Below are positions 6,125 through 14,638 of a DNA stretch of 34,891 nucleotides, one piece after another; the first letter of the stretch is position 1, and each line of letters starts with the position of its first letter. Made by a program: the position numbers and the translations under genes. The notes below the pieces were generated by a model, which saw nothing but the letters and a program-made list of their open reading frames with translations, was not told the DNA's origin and ran no database searches. The DNA is from an uncultured Christensenella sp. Its GTDB lineage: Bacteria > Bacillota > Clostridia > Christensenellales > Borkfalkiaceae. The DNA lies in contig CAJUGP010000023.1 in NCBI GenBank assembly GCA_910586365.1, forward strand, positions 1 through 34,891, in the 5' to 3' direction.

Positions 6125-8074
6125 TCAGCAGCCGCGCGAACCGCCGCCTCCGCCGCCTCCGCCCGACGAACCGCCGTGACCGCCTCCGCCGCCATGGCTT
6201 CCGCCGCCCGACGAAGACGAGAGCGAACGCGCAAAATGCGAGAACCCGACCGCCGTCGCCGCCTGCGCCCATTCGGGCATCGCGACGTTCAGCGCTTTGA
6301 AGCGTTTGGCGACTTTATCGCTGATTCCCATGATAAGGCAAAACGGAATGATATGCGAAAAATAGTCGGGGTCTTCGTCGAACAGCAGTTCGATACGCGA
6401 AAGCTCGGCGGTGAGCAAAAACTTTTTGAAACCGTACATATACCCGAGCTGTTCCTGCGCTTCGGGCGAACGGCTCTTCATAAAATGCAGCAGCACAAGC
6501 GTAACCGCCCAAACGGCAAGCGCGATCCATATCAGCCCCGCGTAATCGTATAACGGCAGATAAAAAAGCCCGTAAAGCACGCCGAAGGGCATAGCCATGA
6601 ACGCAAGCGGGAAAATATAGGCGATCGGCGTCATGAACGAGTACGCCTGCCCCGACCCCACCCCCGTGCCCGCCGCCATAAAGATAAAGAAGAACAACGG
6701 CAGTGCGGTGCGGCAGAGTATACAGCAATATACGACCGCCGTAAGCATGGGTACGAGCGAGAGCGCCGTCATGAGCACGTGCGCCTTCAAACTGCCCGCC
6801 CTGTGCGGATCGGGCTTATTTGACGCGCTGATCAACGCAGTCAAGCAAGGGTGCATTTTCCTTTCGCGTCTGAGGTTCACCCCGAAATTCTTTCCCGTGC
6901 GCATGTCTTTCGTGGAGAACATGTCGCCGCCCGATGCGCGCGGGAAGATCGCCTCGAAATATTCGCGTTCTACTTCGCTGACCGCTTCGGGTAAATCTTT
7001 GATTTTATAGAGCTTCAAATCGCGTTTTCCGTCCTGCTCGATGCGGATATAGCCCTCGTCCGCCCACTGCGCAATCACCGCAGCGGCGTCCTTCTCCCGC
7101 GCGCCCACGTGCCAAATCGCGGAATACCGCATAGCCCGCATATGCTCGGGCGGAGAAATCGACAGTACTTCGAGGGGTTTGCGCGCACGGAACTTCACAA
7201 ACAGGAACGCAATGCCGCCGCCCGCAAGCACGGCGGGGACGAAAAACGCCCAGTAAAACCAAAACTGCGTTACGCCGCCGTATTCAAAATAACCGTCGGG
7301 CAAAATGACCTGCACGGTATAGCCCTTATTTGCCTCATAAGGACTTGCGTTCAAGACGATCGTATTGCCCTCTACCGTAACCGATTCCTTATGCGCGGCG
7401 TCGGGTTCCCACAGTTTTTTCAAATTGGTGCGGAACGTCGTCTGCGAAAGATCGGTCCCCTCGGGGAACGTGATCTTTGCATGAAACTTACGCGTATACG
7501 CCATATCGTAACCGAGCACGTCGAACGTGAAATCGTCGAATCCTTTCGCCTTATCCTGACTCATGTCGTACACGTACGAGAGCGCGAAGTCGTGAAAACC
7601 CGTTTTATTGTCTTGATCGGTCGCGTCGAAATACGACTGATCGGGTTTTTGCATCTTCACGGAAAAAAACTGTCCGTTGGAATAATAGCCCTGCGTCACG
7701 CGCGCAGGTTCGCCGTCGATCGTCACCGCTACGTCGGAAAGAGCCGCCAAATAATTTTGACCGCGGTGCACCTTGCCGTCGATTATGCGCGTAGACTGCG
7801 AAACGCGCTGAATGTCGCGGATGATGCCCGTATTTTCTCCGCCTTCTATAAACCCGACTTTCAGCGTTTCCCGTATCGCAAAGGTTTTATCCTTGCGCAC
7901 TTCGATCGAAACGTCGATCCGCTCGAACCAGAAATTCGTTTCTATGTATTGGGTGTTGCCGTCCGTTTCGGCATGCGCCGAAACGGACGGCATGGCAAGC
8001 CATGCCGCCAAAAAGACCGCAAGGAAAAAGACAAGCGTAAAAAGCAAACCCTGTTTCTTCAAATTCCGATTCAT
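6125..8074 (-). CDS. DUF2207-family membrane protein with Gly-rich C-terminus
   Basis: A signal peptide (about residues 1-36, hydrophobic LLFTLVFFLAVFLAAWLAM then VSAHAET) leads into an extracellular DUF2207 domain of about 230 residues beginning IDVSIEVRKDKTFAIRETL. A transmembrane helix follows at about 270-293, then a cytoplasmic segment (PPEHMRAMRYSAIWHVGARE), two further hydrophobic stretches, and a tail of Ser, Gly and His ending in a glycine run and SRGC. This layout is typical of the family, whose function is unknown. The start follows TAGGA closely. It lies 55 bp downstream of the degV gene on the same strand and is probably cotranscribed with it. The terminal Cys is uncommon but unproven as functional. 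Confidence 0.9.
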   Translation of the reverse strand: MNRNLKKQGLLFTLVFFLAVFLAAWLAMPSVSAHAETDGNTQYIETNFWFERIDVSIEVRKDKTFAIRETLKVGFIEGGENTGIIRDIQRVSQSTRIIDGKVHRGQNYLAALSDVAVTIDGEPARVTQGYYSNGQFFSVKMQKPDQSYFDATDQDNKTGFHDFALSYVYDMSQDKAKGFDDFTFDVLGYDMAYTRKFHAKITFPEGTDLSQTTFRTNLKKLWEPDAAHKESVTVEGNTIVLNASPYEANKGYTVQVILPDGYFEYGGVTQFWFYWAFFVPAVLAGGGIAFLFVKFRARKPLEVLSISPPEHMRAMRYSAIWHVGAREKDAAAVIAQWADEGYIRIEQDGKRDLKLYKIKDLPEAVSEVEREYFEAIFPRASGGDMFSTKDMRTGKNFGVNLRRERKMHPCLTALISASNKPDPHRAGSLKAHVLMTALSLVPMLTAVVYCCILCRTALPLFFFIFMAAGTGVGSGQAYSFMTPIAYIFPLAFMAMPFGVLYGLFYLPLYDYAGLIWIALAVWAVTLVLLHFMKSRSPEAQEQLGYMYGFKKFLLTAELSRIELLFDEDPDYFSHIIPFCLIMGISDKVAKRFKALNVAMPEWAQAATAVGFSHFARSLSSSSGGGSHGGGGGHGGSSGGGGGGGGSRGC

Positions 8075-8129
8075 ATTCCTATCATACTCTCGCTGTATTG
8101 TTCGTTATGATCTTCGCCGCGCCCGGCTC

Positions 8130-9023
8130 TTAAAAATCGTTGCGTTCGCTGTTGGTGATATACCCGAGCGCAAACGCGCCCGGTCCGACGTGCGACCCAA
8201 TCACGGGACCCATGATCTGCGTAAAGGGCTGAATATGGAAACGCGTTTTCACGTATTCCTCCAACTCCTTTGCCGCCGCCTCGTTGCCCGTGTGCACGAC
8301 GAACACGTAGCCGAGGTCGTTGGGACCTTCCTTCTCCATTTTATCTTTTATGTAAGAGATCGCCTTTTTCGTGCCGCGCACCTTATCGATCACGGCGAGT
8401 TTTCCCTCTTTATCGAACGAGATGATCGGCTTGATGCCGAGCACGCCGCCGATCGCCGCAGCCGCCGCGGAAATTCTTCCGCCCCGTTTTAAGTATTGCA
8501 AATCGTCCGCCACGATAAAGTGCTGAATGTGCAGGCGCAGCTCGTTGCAGTACTTCCAGGTTTCTTCCGCCGTTTTGCCCTCGTTACGGCATTTAAGCGC
8601 CTGCCGCACCAACGCGCCGCAGCCGACCGTCGTCGTAAGCGGATCGACGACGAGCACGTTAAACGCGGGGAATTCCTTTTGCACGTCGGCGGCTGCCTGC
8701 GCCGCCACCTCGCGCGTGCGCGCAAGCCCCGAAGAAATCGTAAAATGCACGACGTCTTCCGCGCCCTCTTCGGCTAATTTGTAAAAGTGCTCGTAATGCG
8801 CTTCGTAATTGAGCATCGCCGTCCGCGAAAACGCGCCCGCGCGCAATTCGTCGTAAAATGCAACGTACTGCGCGTAGTCGGTAAACGCGTCAAGGCGGTC
8901 TTGCATTTTTCCGTCTTTTTCAACGGTGAACGTGAGCGGTACGAAGGCAATTTCGTTCTCGACGATAAAGTCGTGATACAGATCGCAAGTCGAATCGGTG
9001 GAAAGCGTAAATTTATACTTCAT
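8130..9023 (-). CDS. DegV family (FakB-like) fatty-acid-binding protein
   Basis: DegV proteins bind a fatty acid; those partnered with the kinase FakA present it for phosphorylation so that exogenous fatty acids enter phospholipid. Signs of the family are STDSTCD (residues 8-14), TISSGLARTR (about 95-104), LKRGGRIS (about 178-185) and the C-terminal IGSHVGPGAFALGY. The 297-residue length is normal. GGGAG precedes ATG, and a promoter is seen at 9118-9090. No fakA lies nearby, so the role as FakB is family inference. The gene is divergent from the phosphohexomutase and leads into the DUF2207 gene. Confidence 0.93.
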   Translation of the reverse strand: MKYKFTLSTDSTCDLYHDFIVENEIAFVPLTFTVEKDGKMQDRLDAFTDYAQYVAFYDELRAGAFSRTAMLNYEAHYEHFYKLAEEGAEDVVHFTISSGLARTREVAAQAAADVQKEFPAFNVLVVDPLTTTVGCGALVRQALKCRNEGKTAEETWKYCNELRLHIQHFIVADDLQYLKRGGRISAAAAAIGGVLGIKPIISFDKEGKLAVIDKVRGTKKAISYIKDKMEKEGPNDLGYVFVVHTGNEAAAKELEEYVKTRFHIQPFTQIMGPVIGSHVGPGAFALGYITNSERNDF

Positions 9024-9089
9024 AATTTTTCTCCCATAAGTGAACGTTGCCGCGTATTGTTTCCCGCGCGGTCTGCGGTTTCGCCGTTG

Positions 9090-9118
9090 ATTATATCACA
9101 ATCTGTAAAAATACGCAA
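9090..9118 (-). promoter_or_regulatory. Promoter of degV-DUF2207
   Basis: On the minus strand TTGCGT (9118-9113), a 17-bp spacer and TATAAT (9095-9090), giving a leader of about 60 nt. Confidence 0.6.
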
Positions 9119-9166
9119 GTTTTTTGGAAAATTTGTTTTCCGCGCCGACTTTTTTATGCAAAACTC

Positions 9167-9195
9167 TTGAAAATTTTTGCCGTTCTCGGTATAAT
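9167..9195 (+). promoter_or_regulatory. Promoter of the phosphohexomutase-tkt unit
   Basis: TTGAAA (9167-9172), a 17-bp spacer and TATAAT (9190-9195). Transcription would start near 9202, which rules out the longer open frame that begins at 9047. Confidence 0.75.
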
Positions 9196-9238
9196 AAACA
9201 AGGATCGAAACGCAAATATCAAAGCTTGGGAAGAGAAT

Positions 9239-10747
9239 ATGCAGTCAGACGAATTTTTGAAACTGAAAAACGGCACCGACGTGCGCGGTACGGCGATCGC
9301 CGCCGAGGGCGACGCGGTTACGCTCACTAACGAAGCCGTGACGAAAATCGCAAAAGCCTTTTATCGGTTTGCGGCGGCGCGCGCGGACAAAGAGAACGTG
9401 ACGATTGCCGTCGGGCACGATTCCCGCCTTTCGGCGCAGCGCATCGTAAACAGCTTTGCCGAAGGCGTTTTGTCGTGCGGGGGAAACGTGATCGAAACGG
9501 GTCTTTCCACCACGCCCTCGATGTTTATGCTGCTGCAAGATAACTTCGGCGCGGACGCTTCCGTTATGGTCACGGCAAGCCATCTGCCCTATCAGAAGAA
9601 CGGCTTAAAGTTTTTCCTGCCCGATGGCGGTTTGGAAGGCAAAGACGTGGAAGAGATTTTGCGTCTTGCGGCAAAGATCGACGAAGCAAGTCAAACGCGC
9701 GGAAGCCTTATTCGCAAAAGCTATATGGAACGGTACGCTTCCGACCTCGTGCGCAAAGTACGAACGGCATGCGGCGGCGAACGCCCGCTCGCAGGCAAAA
9801 AAATCATCGTGGACGCGGGCAACGGCGCGGGCGGATTTTTCGTCGATCGGGTGCTCAAGCCTTTGGGCGCGGATACTACGGGATCACAATTCCTCGAACC
9901 CGACGGCTCATTCCCCAATCACATTCCCAACCCCGAAAACGCGGAGGCGATGCGTTCGGTATGCGAGGCGGTGAAAAAGCATAACGCCGATTTCGGCATC
10001 ATCTTCGATACCGACGTCGATCGGGCGGGCGCGGTCGCAGAAGGCGGAGAAGAGATCAACCGCAACCGTTTGATCGCGCTCATTTCCGCGATCCTCCTGC
10101 AAGAGCATGCGGGCGCCGCGATCGTGACCGACTCGGTGACGAGCGACGGGCTGGCGCAGTTCATCAAAGCACGCGGCGGCGTGCACCGCCGCTTCAAACG
10201 CGGCTATAAAAACGTGATCAACGAGAGCAAACGGCTCAACACGGAAGGAACGTTTTCCCCTCTCGCCATCGAGACGAGCGGGCATGCCGCCTTGAAAGAG
10301 AACTATTTTCTCGACGACGGGGCGTACCTCGTCACCCGTCTTTTGATCGCGCTTGCGAACGCGGCGAAAGAAGGAAAAAAACTCGAGGACTTGATCGCAG
10401 ACCTGCCCGAGCCCGCAGAGGCGGCGGAGCTGCGCCCCACCTTTGCGGCGGGAGTCGATTTCAAATCGCTCGGCGCGCGGCTGCTCGAAGATCTGAACGC
10501 GGCGGCGCAGCGCGATTTGCACGTATCGCTCGCGCCCGACAACTGCGAGGGCGTGCGCATGAACTTCGATAGCGAAACGGGAAACGGCTGGGCGCTCGTG
10601 CGCATGAGCCTGCACGAACCCATTCTGCCCGTGAACGCCGAATCGGAAGAGAAAGGCGGCGTGCGCAAAATCCTTGCTTGGCTTTACGGTTTCTTGCAAA
10701 ACTACCCTTTCCTGAACCTGCAAGTCTTTCAACAATATTCGGAATAA
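9239..10747 (+). CDS. Phosphomannomutase/phosphoglucomutase family protein (alpha-D-phosphohexomutase)
   Basis: This family moves phosphate between C1 and C6 of hexoses through a phosphoserine. The active-site loop TASHLPYQKNG carries S114; the metal loop is DTDVDR (257-262); the sugar-binding loop is ETSGH (345-349); the C-terminal phosphate-binding region reads RMSLHEP instead of the commoner RPSGTEP, a variation that leaves substrate uncertain. Length is 502 residues. The ATG at 9239 was chosen because the promoter at 9167-9195 lies between it and the frame's earlier ATG, and the protein's homology begins just after it; the ribosome site (GGGAAGAG) is modest. tkt begins 16 bp downstream, so the two form an operon linking hexose-phosphate interconversion and the pentose phosphate pathway. 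Confidence 0.93.
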   Translation: MQSDEFLKLKNGTDVRGTAIAAEGDAVTLTNEAVTKIAKAFYRFAAARADKENVTIAVGHDSRLSAQRIVNSFAEGVLSCGGNVIETGLSTTPSMFMLLQDNFGADASVMVTASHLPYQKNGLKFFLPDGGLEGKDVEEILRLAAKIDEASQTRGSLIRKSYMERYASDLVRKVRTACGGERPLAGKKIIVDAGNGAGGFFVDRVLKPLGADTTGSQFLEPDGSFPNHIPNPENAEAMRSVCEAVKKHNADFGIIFDTDVDRAGAVAEGGEEINRNRLIALISAILLQEHAGAAIVTDSVTSDGLAQFIKARGGVHRRFKRGYKNVINESKRLNTEGTFSPLAIETSGHAALKENYFLDDGAYLVTRLLIALANAAKEGKKLEDLIADLPEPAEAAELRPTFAAGVDFKSLGARLLEDLNAAAQRDLHVSLAPDNCEGVRMNFDSETGNGWALVRMSLHEPILPVNAESEEKGGVRKILAWLYGFLQNYPFLNLQVFQQYSE

Positions 10748-10763
10748 AAAGGAGAAAAATATT

Positions 10764-12767
10764 ATGGCAAATTCGGTTATCGACCTCACGACGATCAACG
10801 CGATCCGCATTCTTTCCGCGGAAGCGATCCAAAAGGCAAATTCGGGACACCCCGGGCTTCCGCTCGGCGCCGCGCCCGTCGCCTACACGCTGTTTCAGAA
10901 CTTTCTGAAAAGCAACAACGCCGACTTGAAATGGGACGACCGCGACCGCTTCATCCTCTCGGCAGGGCACGGCTCTATGCTCGACTATTCGCTTTTGTAC
11001 CTCTACGGCTACGGCTTGACCAAAGAAGATCTTAAAGCCTTCCGCCAGCTCGGCAGCAAAACGCCCGGTCACCCCGAATACGGACATACCCCCGGCGTCG
11101 AAACGACCACGGGTCCTTTGGGGCAGGGCATCGCAAACGCCGTGGGCATGGCGGCGGCGGAAGCGCACTTGGCGGCGAAATTCAACCGCGAAGGATACCC
11201 CGTCGTCGATCACTATACCTACGCGCTCTGCGGCGACGGCTGCCTCGAAGAAGGCATTTCGTACGAGGCGTGCTCGTTTGCGGGAACGCACGAGCTTGGA
11301 AAGCTCATTCTCTTTTACGACGACAACGACATTACGATCGAAGGCAATACCGATATTACGTTCAAAGAGGACGTTGCGGCGCGCTTCAAAGCGCAGAATT
11401 GGCAGGTGCTCAAAGTCGACCTCGTCGCCAATCCCGACGATACGGGCTTGATCGCAAGCGCGATCAAAAAAGCGCAGAACGACAAAAAACACCCCTCGAT
11501 CATCATCTGCAAAACCAAGATCGGTTACGGCACGCCGCTCGAAGGCAGTCACAAATGCCACGGCGCGCCCCTCGGCACGGACAACCTGCAAAAGACGAAG
11601 GAAAAACTCGGCTGGTCGAGCGAACCCTTTGAAGTGCCCGACGAAGTGTTTGCTCAAACGAAAAAAGCCAACGCGCGCGGCGCGAAAGCGCAAAAAGCTT
11701 GGAGCAAGATGTTTGCGCGCTACGAGGCGGAATACCCCGAGCTTGCCGAAGAATATAAAAAGGCAATGAGCGGCGAACTGCCCGATCTGAGCACAAACGG
11801 CGATCTTTTCGCCTTTGATAAACCCATGGCGACCCGCCAGACTTCGGCAGCCGTGCTCAATAAGATCGCGGCGCTCGTGCCCTCTCTCGTAGGCGGCAGC
11901 GCCGACCTCGCGCCCTCCAACCTTTCCGACATGAAGGACACCGATACGATCACGTACGGCGATTTCACGCCCGAAAATTACGCGGGCAGAAACGTGCACT
12001 TCGGCATCCGAGAACACGCCATGGCGGCGATCGCCAACGGCATGCAGCTGCACGGCGGCATTCACGCGTACTGCGCGACCTTCTTCATCTTCTCCGACTA
12101 CTGCAAACACGCCATGCGCCTTTCCGCGCTCATGAATATCCCCGTCGTCTATATTCTCACGCACGATTCGATCGGCGTGGGCGAAGACGGACCGACCCAC
12201 GAGCCTGTGGAGCAGCTCATCGCGCTGCGTTCCATTCCCAACATGAAAGTTTACCGCCCCGCGGACGGCAAAGAAACGGCGGCGGCTTGGATTTCCGCCT
12301 TGACGGGCACGGCGCCCACCGCGCTTGTTCTGACCCGCCAGAATCTGCCGCAGTACGCCAACAGCGGGCTGAACGCACTCAAAGGCGGTTACGTCCTCGA
12401 AGATTGCGACGGCACGCCCGACGTACTGCTTCTTGCAAGCGGTTCGGAAGTCGAACAGTGCGTCGGCGCGAAAGCCGAGCTTGCCAAAGAAGGGATTAAG
12501 GCGCGCGTCGTTTCCATGCCCTGTTTCGAGGAATATGAAAAGCAAAGCGCCGAATATAAAGAAAGCGTTATGCCCTCTTGCGTCAAAGCGCGCGTGTGCG
12601 TGGAAGCAGGCTCGCCTTACAGCTGGTACCGCTATGCGGGCGACAAGGGAGAAATCATCGGAATGTCTACCTTCGGCGCGAGCGGCCCTGCGCCGCAGCT
12701 TTTTAAGCTCTTCGGCTTTACGGTGGAAAACGTCGTGGAAAAAGCCAAGATCAGTCTTGCAAAATAA
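10764..12767 (+). CDS. tkt: Transketolase
   Basis: This thiamine-diphosphate enzyme moves two-carbon units between sugar phosphates in the non-oxidative pentose phosphate pathway. The 667-residue full-length form contains NSGHPGLPLGAAP (26-38), HPEYGHTPGVETTTGPLGQG (substrate/ThDP loop, about 103-122), the ThDP motif beginning GDG at 157, and the central-domain signature IREHAMAAIANG followed by DSIGVGEDGPTHEPVEQL. The start follows AAGGAG. It is the second gene of the unit begun by the phosphohexomutase and is closed by the hairpin at 12782-12813. A very long antisense open frame covers it and is rejected. Confidence 0.97.
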   Translation: MANSVIDLTTINAIRILSAEAIQKANSGHPGLPLGAAPVAYTLFQNFLKSNNADLKWDDRDRFILSAGHGSMLDYSLLYLYGYGLTKEDLKAFRQLGSKTPGHPEYGHTPGVETTTGPLGQGIANAVGMAAAEAHLAAKFNREGYPVVDHYTYALCGDGCLEEGISYEACSFAGTHELGKLILFYDDNDITIEGNTDITFKEDVAARFKAQNWQVLKVDLVANPDDTGLIASAIKKAQNDKKHPSIIICKTKIGYGTPLEGSHKCHGAPLGTDNLQKTKEKLGWSSEPFEVPDEVFAQTKKANARGAKAQKAWSKMFARYEAEYPELAEEYKKAMSGELPDLSTNGDLFAFDKPMATRQTSAAVLNKIAALVPSLVGGSADLAPSNLSDMKDTDTITYGDFTPENYAGRNVHFGIREHAMAAIANGMQLHGGIHAYCATFFIFSDYCKHAMRLSALMNIPVVYILTHDSIGVGEDGPTHEPVEQLIALRSIPNMKVYRPADGKETAAAWISALTGTAPTALVLTRQNLPQYANSGLNALKGGYVLEDCDGTPDVLLLASGSEVEQCVGAKAELAKEGIKARVVSMPCFEEYEKQSAEYKESVMPSCVKARVCVEAGSPYSWYRYAGDKGEIIGMSTFGASGPAPQLFKLFGFTVENVVEKAKISLAK

Positions 12768-12781
12768 TTTTTTAAGCATCG

Positions 12782-12813
12782 AAAAAGGGCGTGGCACGTG
12801 CCGCGCCCTTTTT
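12782..12813 (+). terminator. Terminator after transketolase
   Basis: AAAAAGGGCG and CGCCCTTTTT flank an inner perfect GGCAC/GTGCC stem. It sits 14 bases past the tkt stop and overlaps an in-frame ATG at 12791 that is therefore not the start of the next gene. Confidence 0.85.
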
Positions 12814-12841
12814 CAAAACCGCAGTACAAAAGGAAACTGCC

Positions 12842-14638
12842 ATGAGAGAATTTTTCAAATATTCCTTTCCCTATTTCAAAAAATATCTGCCCGTGCAGCT
12901 CTTCGCCATGCTCCTCGGACTGATGCGAATCGTCATTCTGCTCGTCACGCCGCAAGTCATTTCGCTCATGGTAGACAGGGTGATCAATCCCCTTTTAGGC
13001 GCCGAGAGCGTGCAAAACGGCAGTATTTTTCTTTTTCTCGTGGAAAACGAAACCGATCCCGCGCGCGTGTTTTGGATTCTATCCGCCGTACTCGCGGTGT
13101 TCGCCGTCCTCTTCTTCGTGTGCTTTTACTTAAAATGGAATTTAGCGCATTACTTCGCTTTGAAGAGTGAAAAGGCAATGCGGCTCGACGCCTTGAATAA
13201 GGTGAACGGCGCAAGCGCGCCGCTGCTTGCGCGTTACTCCTCGGGCGATCTTATTTTGATCGCCACAAGCGACGCGCGCCGCGTGCGCGGCTTTTACACC
13301 GAGAACGTGCAATTCATGCTCGACAACGTCTTCTATATCGTCGTCAGCTCGGTGTTTCTGTGCAAGATCAATTATACGCTGCTCTTTCTGCCCTTGGTGG
13401 GCGGACTTGCCACCCTGTTCACCGCGATCGCCTTTCAAAAAAAGTTTTCGCGCCTTTTCGACCGTATCCGCGAAGAAAACGCCGCGCTCACCACGACGGT
13501 GCAGGAAAGCGTTTACGGTATCCGCACGGTGGCGGCGTTCGCACGCGAAGGGGAACGGAAAAAACGTTTCGAGCAAGACAATCAAACGCTTATGAAAAGC
13601 TGGCTGCGCCGCGGCAATTTATACGGCGTGCGGCAGTTGGCTACCTGGGGACTGCGTGCGGCGATCTTCCTCGGAGAAGTCTGCCTCGGCATTTATCTCG
13701 GCTATCGAAAGCTCATCACGGCGGGCGATTTTACGGCGACGATCGGTTATCTCGGCATGCTCATGTGGCAGTTCACGGGGCTGCTGCACTGCTTTAACCA
13801 CATGCAGAACAACCTGATCAGCGCGAAACGGTTGTTCGGGTTTTTGAACGAGCGCGACGACGTGGCGCTTTGTTACGGCAGCGAAGTCCCCTCTTCCGCG
13901 CCCGCGATCTCTTTTCGGGGCGTTTCGGTGAAGAGCGGCGATTCGTACGCGCTCGAACGCGTGGACCTCGATCTTCCGTACGGCAAAAAGTTGGGCATTA
14001 TGGGCAGAACGGGCAGCGGCAAGACCTTGCTTCTCAAACTCATGCAGGGCTTTGCGGAATACGACGAGGGCACGATCGCGCTCGACGGCAGACCGCTGCA
14101 CGATTACGACCGCGACGCGCTCGCCCGCACCTTTTCGTATGCCATGCAAAACGTGTTTCTTTTCTCCAACACCATTTCGGCGAATATCGCCCTCTACGAC
14201 CCCTACGGCGCGCAAGAGGACATGCTGCGGGCGGGCGATCTTGCCGAGGTGACCGAGTTTGCAAATCGCTTTCCCGAGGGATACGAAACGACAATCGGAG
14301 AAAAGGGATTCGGACTTTCGGGCGGACAGAAGCAACGCGTTTCGATCGCGCGTGCCCTGTATAAAAACGCGCCCGTGCTGCTCTTCGACGACGTGACGAG
14401 CGCGCTTGATTTGGATACCGAGCGCAAGGTCATGCGCAACCTCGAACGATCTTGCGGCGAAAAGACGCGCGTTACGGTGACGCACCGCGCCGCCGCGCTC
14501 AAAGACTGCGACGAGATCCTCTTTCTCGATCGGGGAAAAATCGTCGAACGCGGCAGCTTTCAAGAGCTTCTCGCCTTAAACGGCAACTTTGCGGAAATCT
14601 ACAAACGGCAGGCGAACGAGGTGGCGTATGCGGAATAA
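12842..14638 (+). CDS. Heterodimeric ABC exporter, degenerate-site subunit (pair 1)
   Basis: A fused membrane and ATPase half-transporter of 598 residues. Six transmembrane helices lie within residues 1-310. The ATPase has Walker A GRTGSGKT (388-395), signature LSGGQ (492-496), Walker B LLFDD (513-517) and H548. At the catalytic-Glu position it has D517, as in the degenerate subunit of heterodimeric exporters such as BmrCD and TM287/288. Start at 12842 (AAGGAA seven bases upstream) is preferred over 12791, which lies inside the tkt terminator. The partner gene overlaps its 3' end by 11 bp. No own promoter is visible in the 28 bp after the tkt terminator, so expression may come from read-through. 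Substrate (drug, lipid or peptide) cannot be told. Confidence 0.93.
   Translation: MREFFKYSFPYFKKYLPVQLFAMLLGLMRIVILLVTPQVISLMVDRVINPLLGAESVQNGSIFLFLVENETDPARVFWILSAVLAVFAVLFFVCFYLKWNLAHYFALKSEKAMRLDALNKVNGASAPLLARYSSGDLILIATSDARRVRGFYTENVQFMLDNVFYIVVSSVFLCKINYTLLFLPLVGGLATLFTAIAFQKKFSRLFDRIREENAALTTTVQESVYGIRTVAAFAREGERKKRFEQDNQTLMKSWLRRGNLYGVRQLATWGLRAAIFLGEVCLGIYLGYRKLITAGDFTATIGYLGMLMWQFTGLLHCFNHMQNNLISAKRLFGFLNERDDVALCYGSEVPSSAPAISFRGVSVKSGDSYALERVDLDLPYGKKLGIMGRTGSGKTLLLKLMQGFAEYDEGTIALDGRPLHDYDRDALARTFSYAMQNVFLFSNTISANIALYDPYGAQEDMLRAGDLAEVTEFANRFPEGYETTIGEKGFGLSGGQKQRVSIARALYKNAPVLLFDDVTSALDLDTERKVMRNLERSCGEKTRVTVTHRAAALKDCDEILFLDRGKIVERGSFQELLALNGNFAEIYKRQANEVAYAE

Noticed and set aside
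9047..9238. N-terminal extension of the phosphohexomutase
   Set aside because: The promoter at 9167-9195 lies inside it and the family's sequence begins after 9239.
10461..12797. A 778-codon minus-strand open frame antisense to transketolase and the phosphohexomutase
   Set aside because: Same reason: it is a shadow of well-supported genes and its sequence resembles no protein family.
12791..12841. Start of the first ABC gene at the ATG at 12791
   Set aside because: That ATG is inside the tkt terminator hairpin; 12842 has a ribosome site and begins at the usual point of the family.
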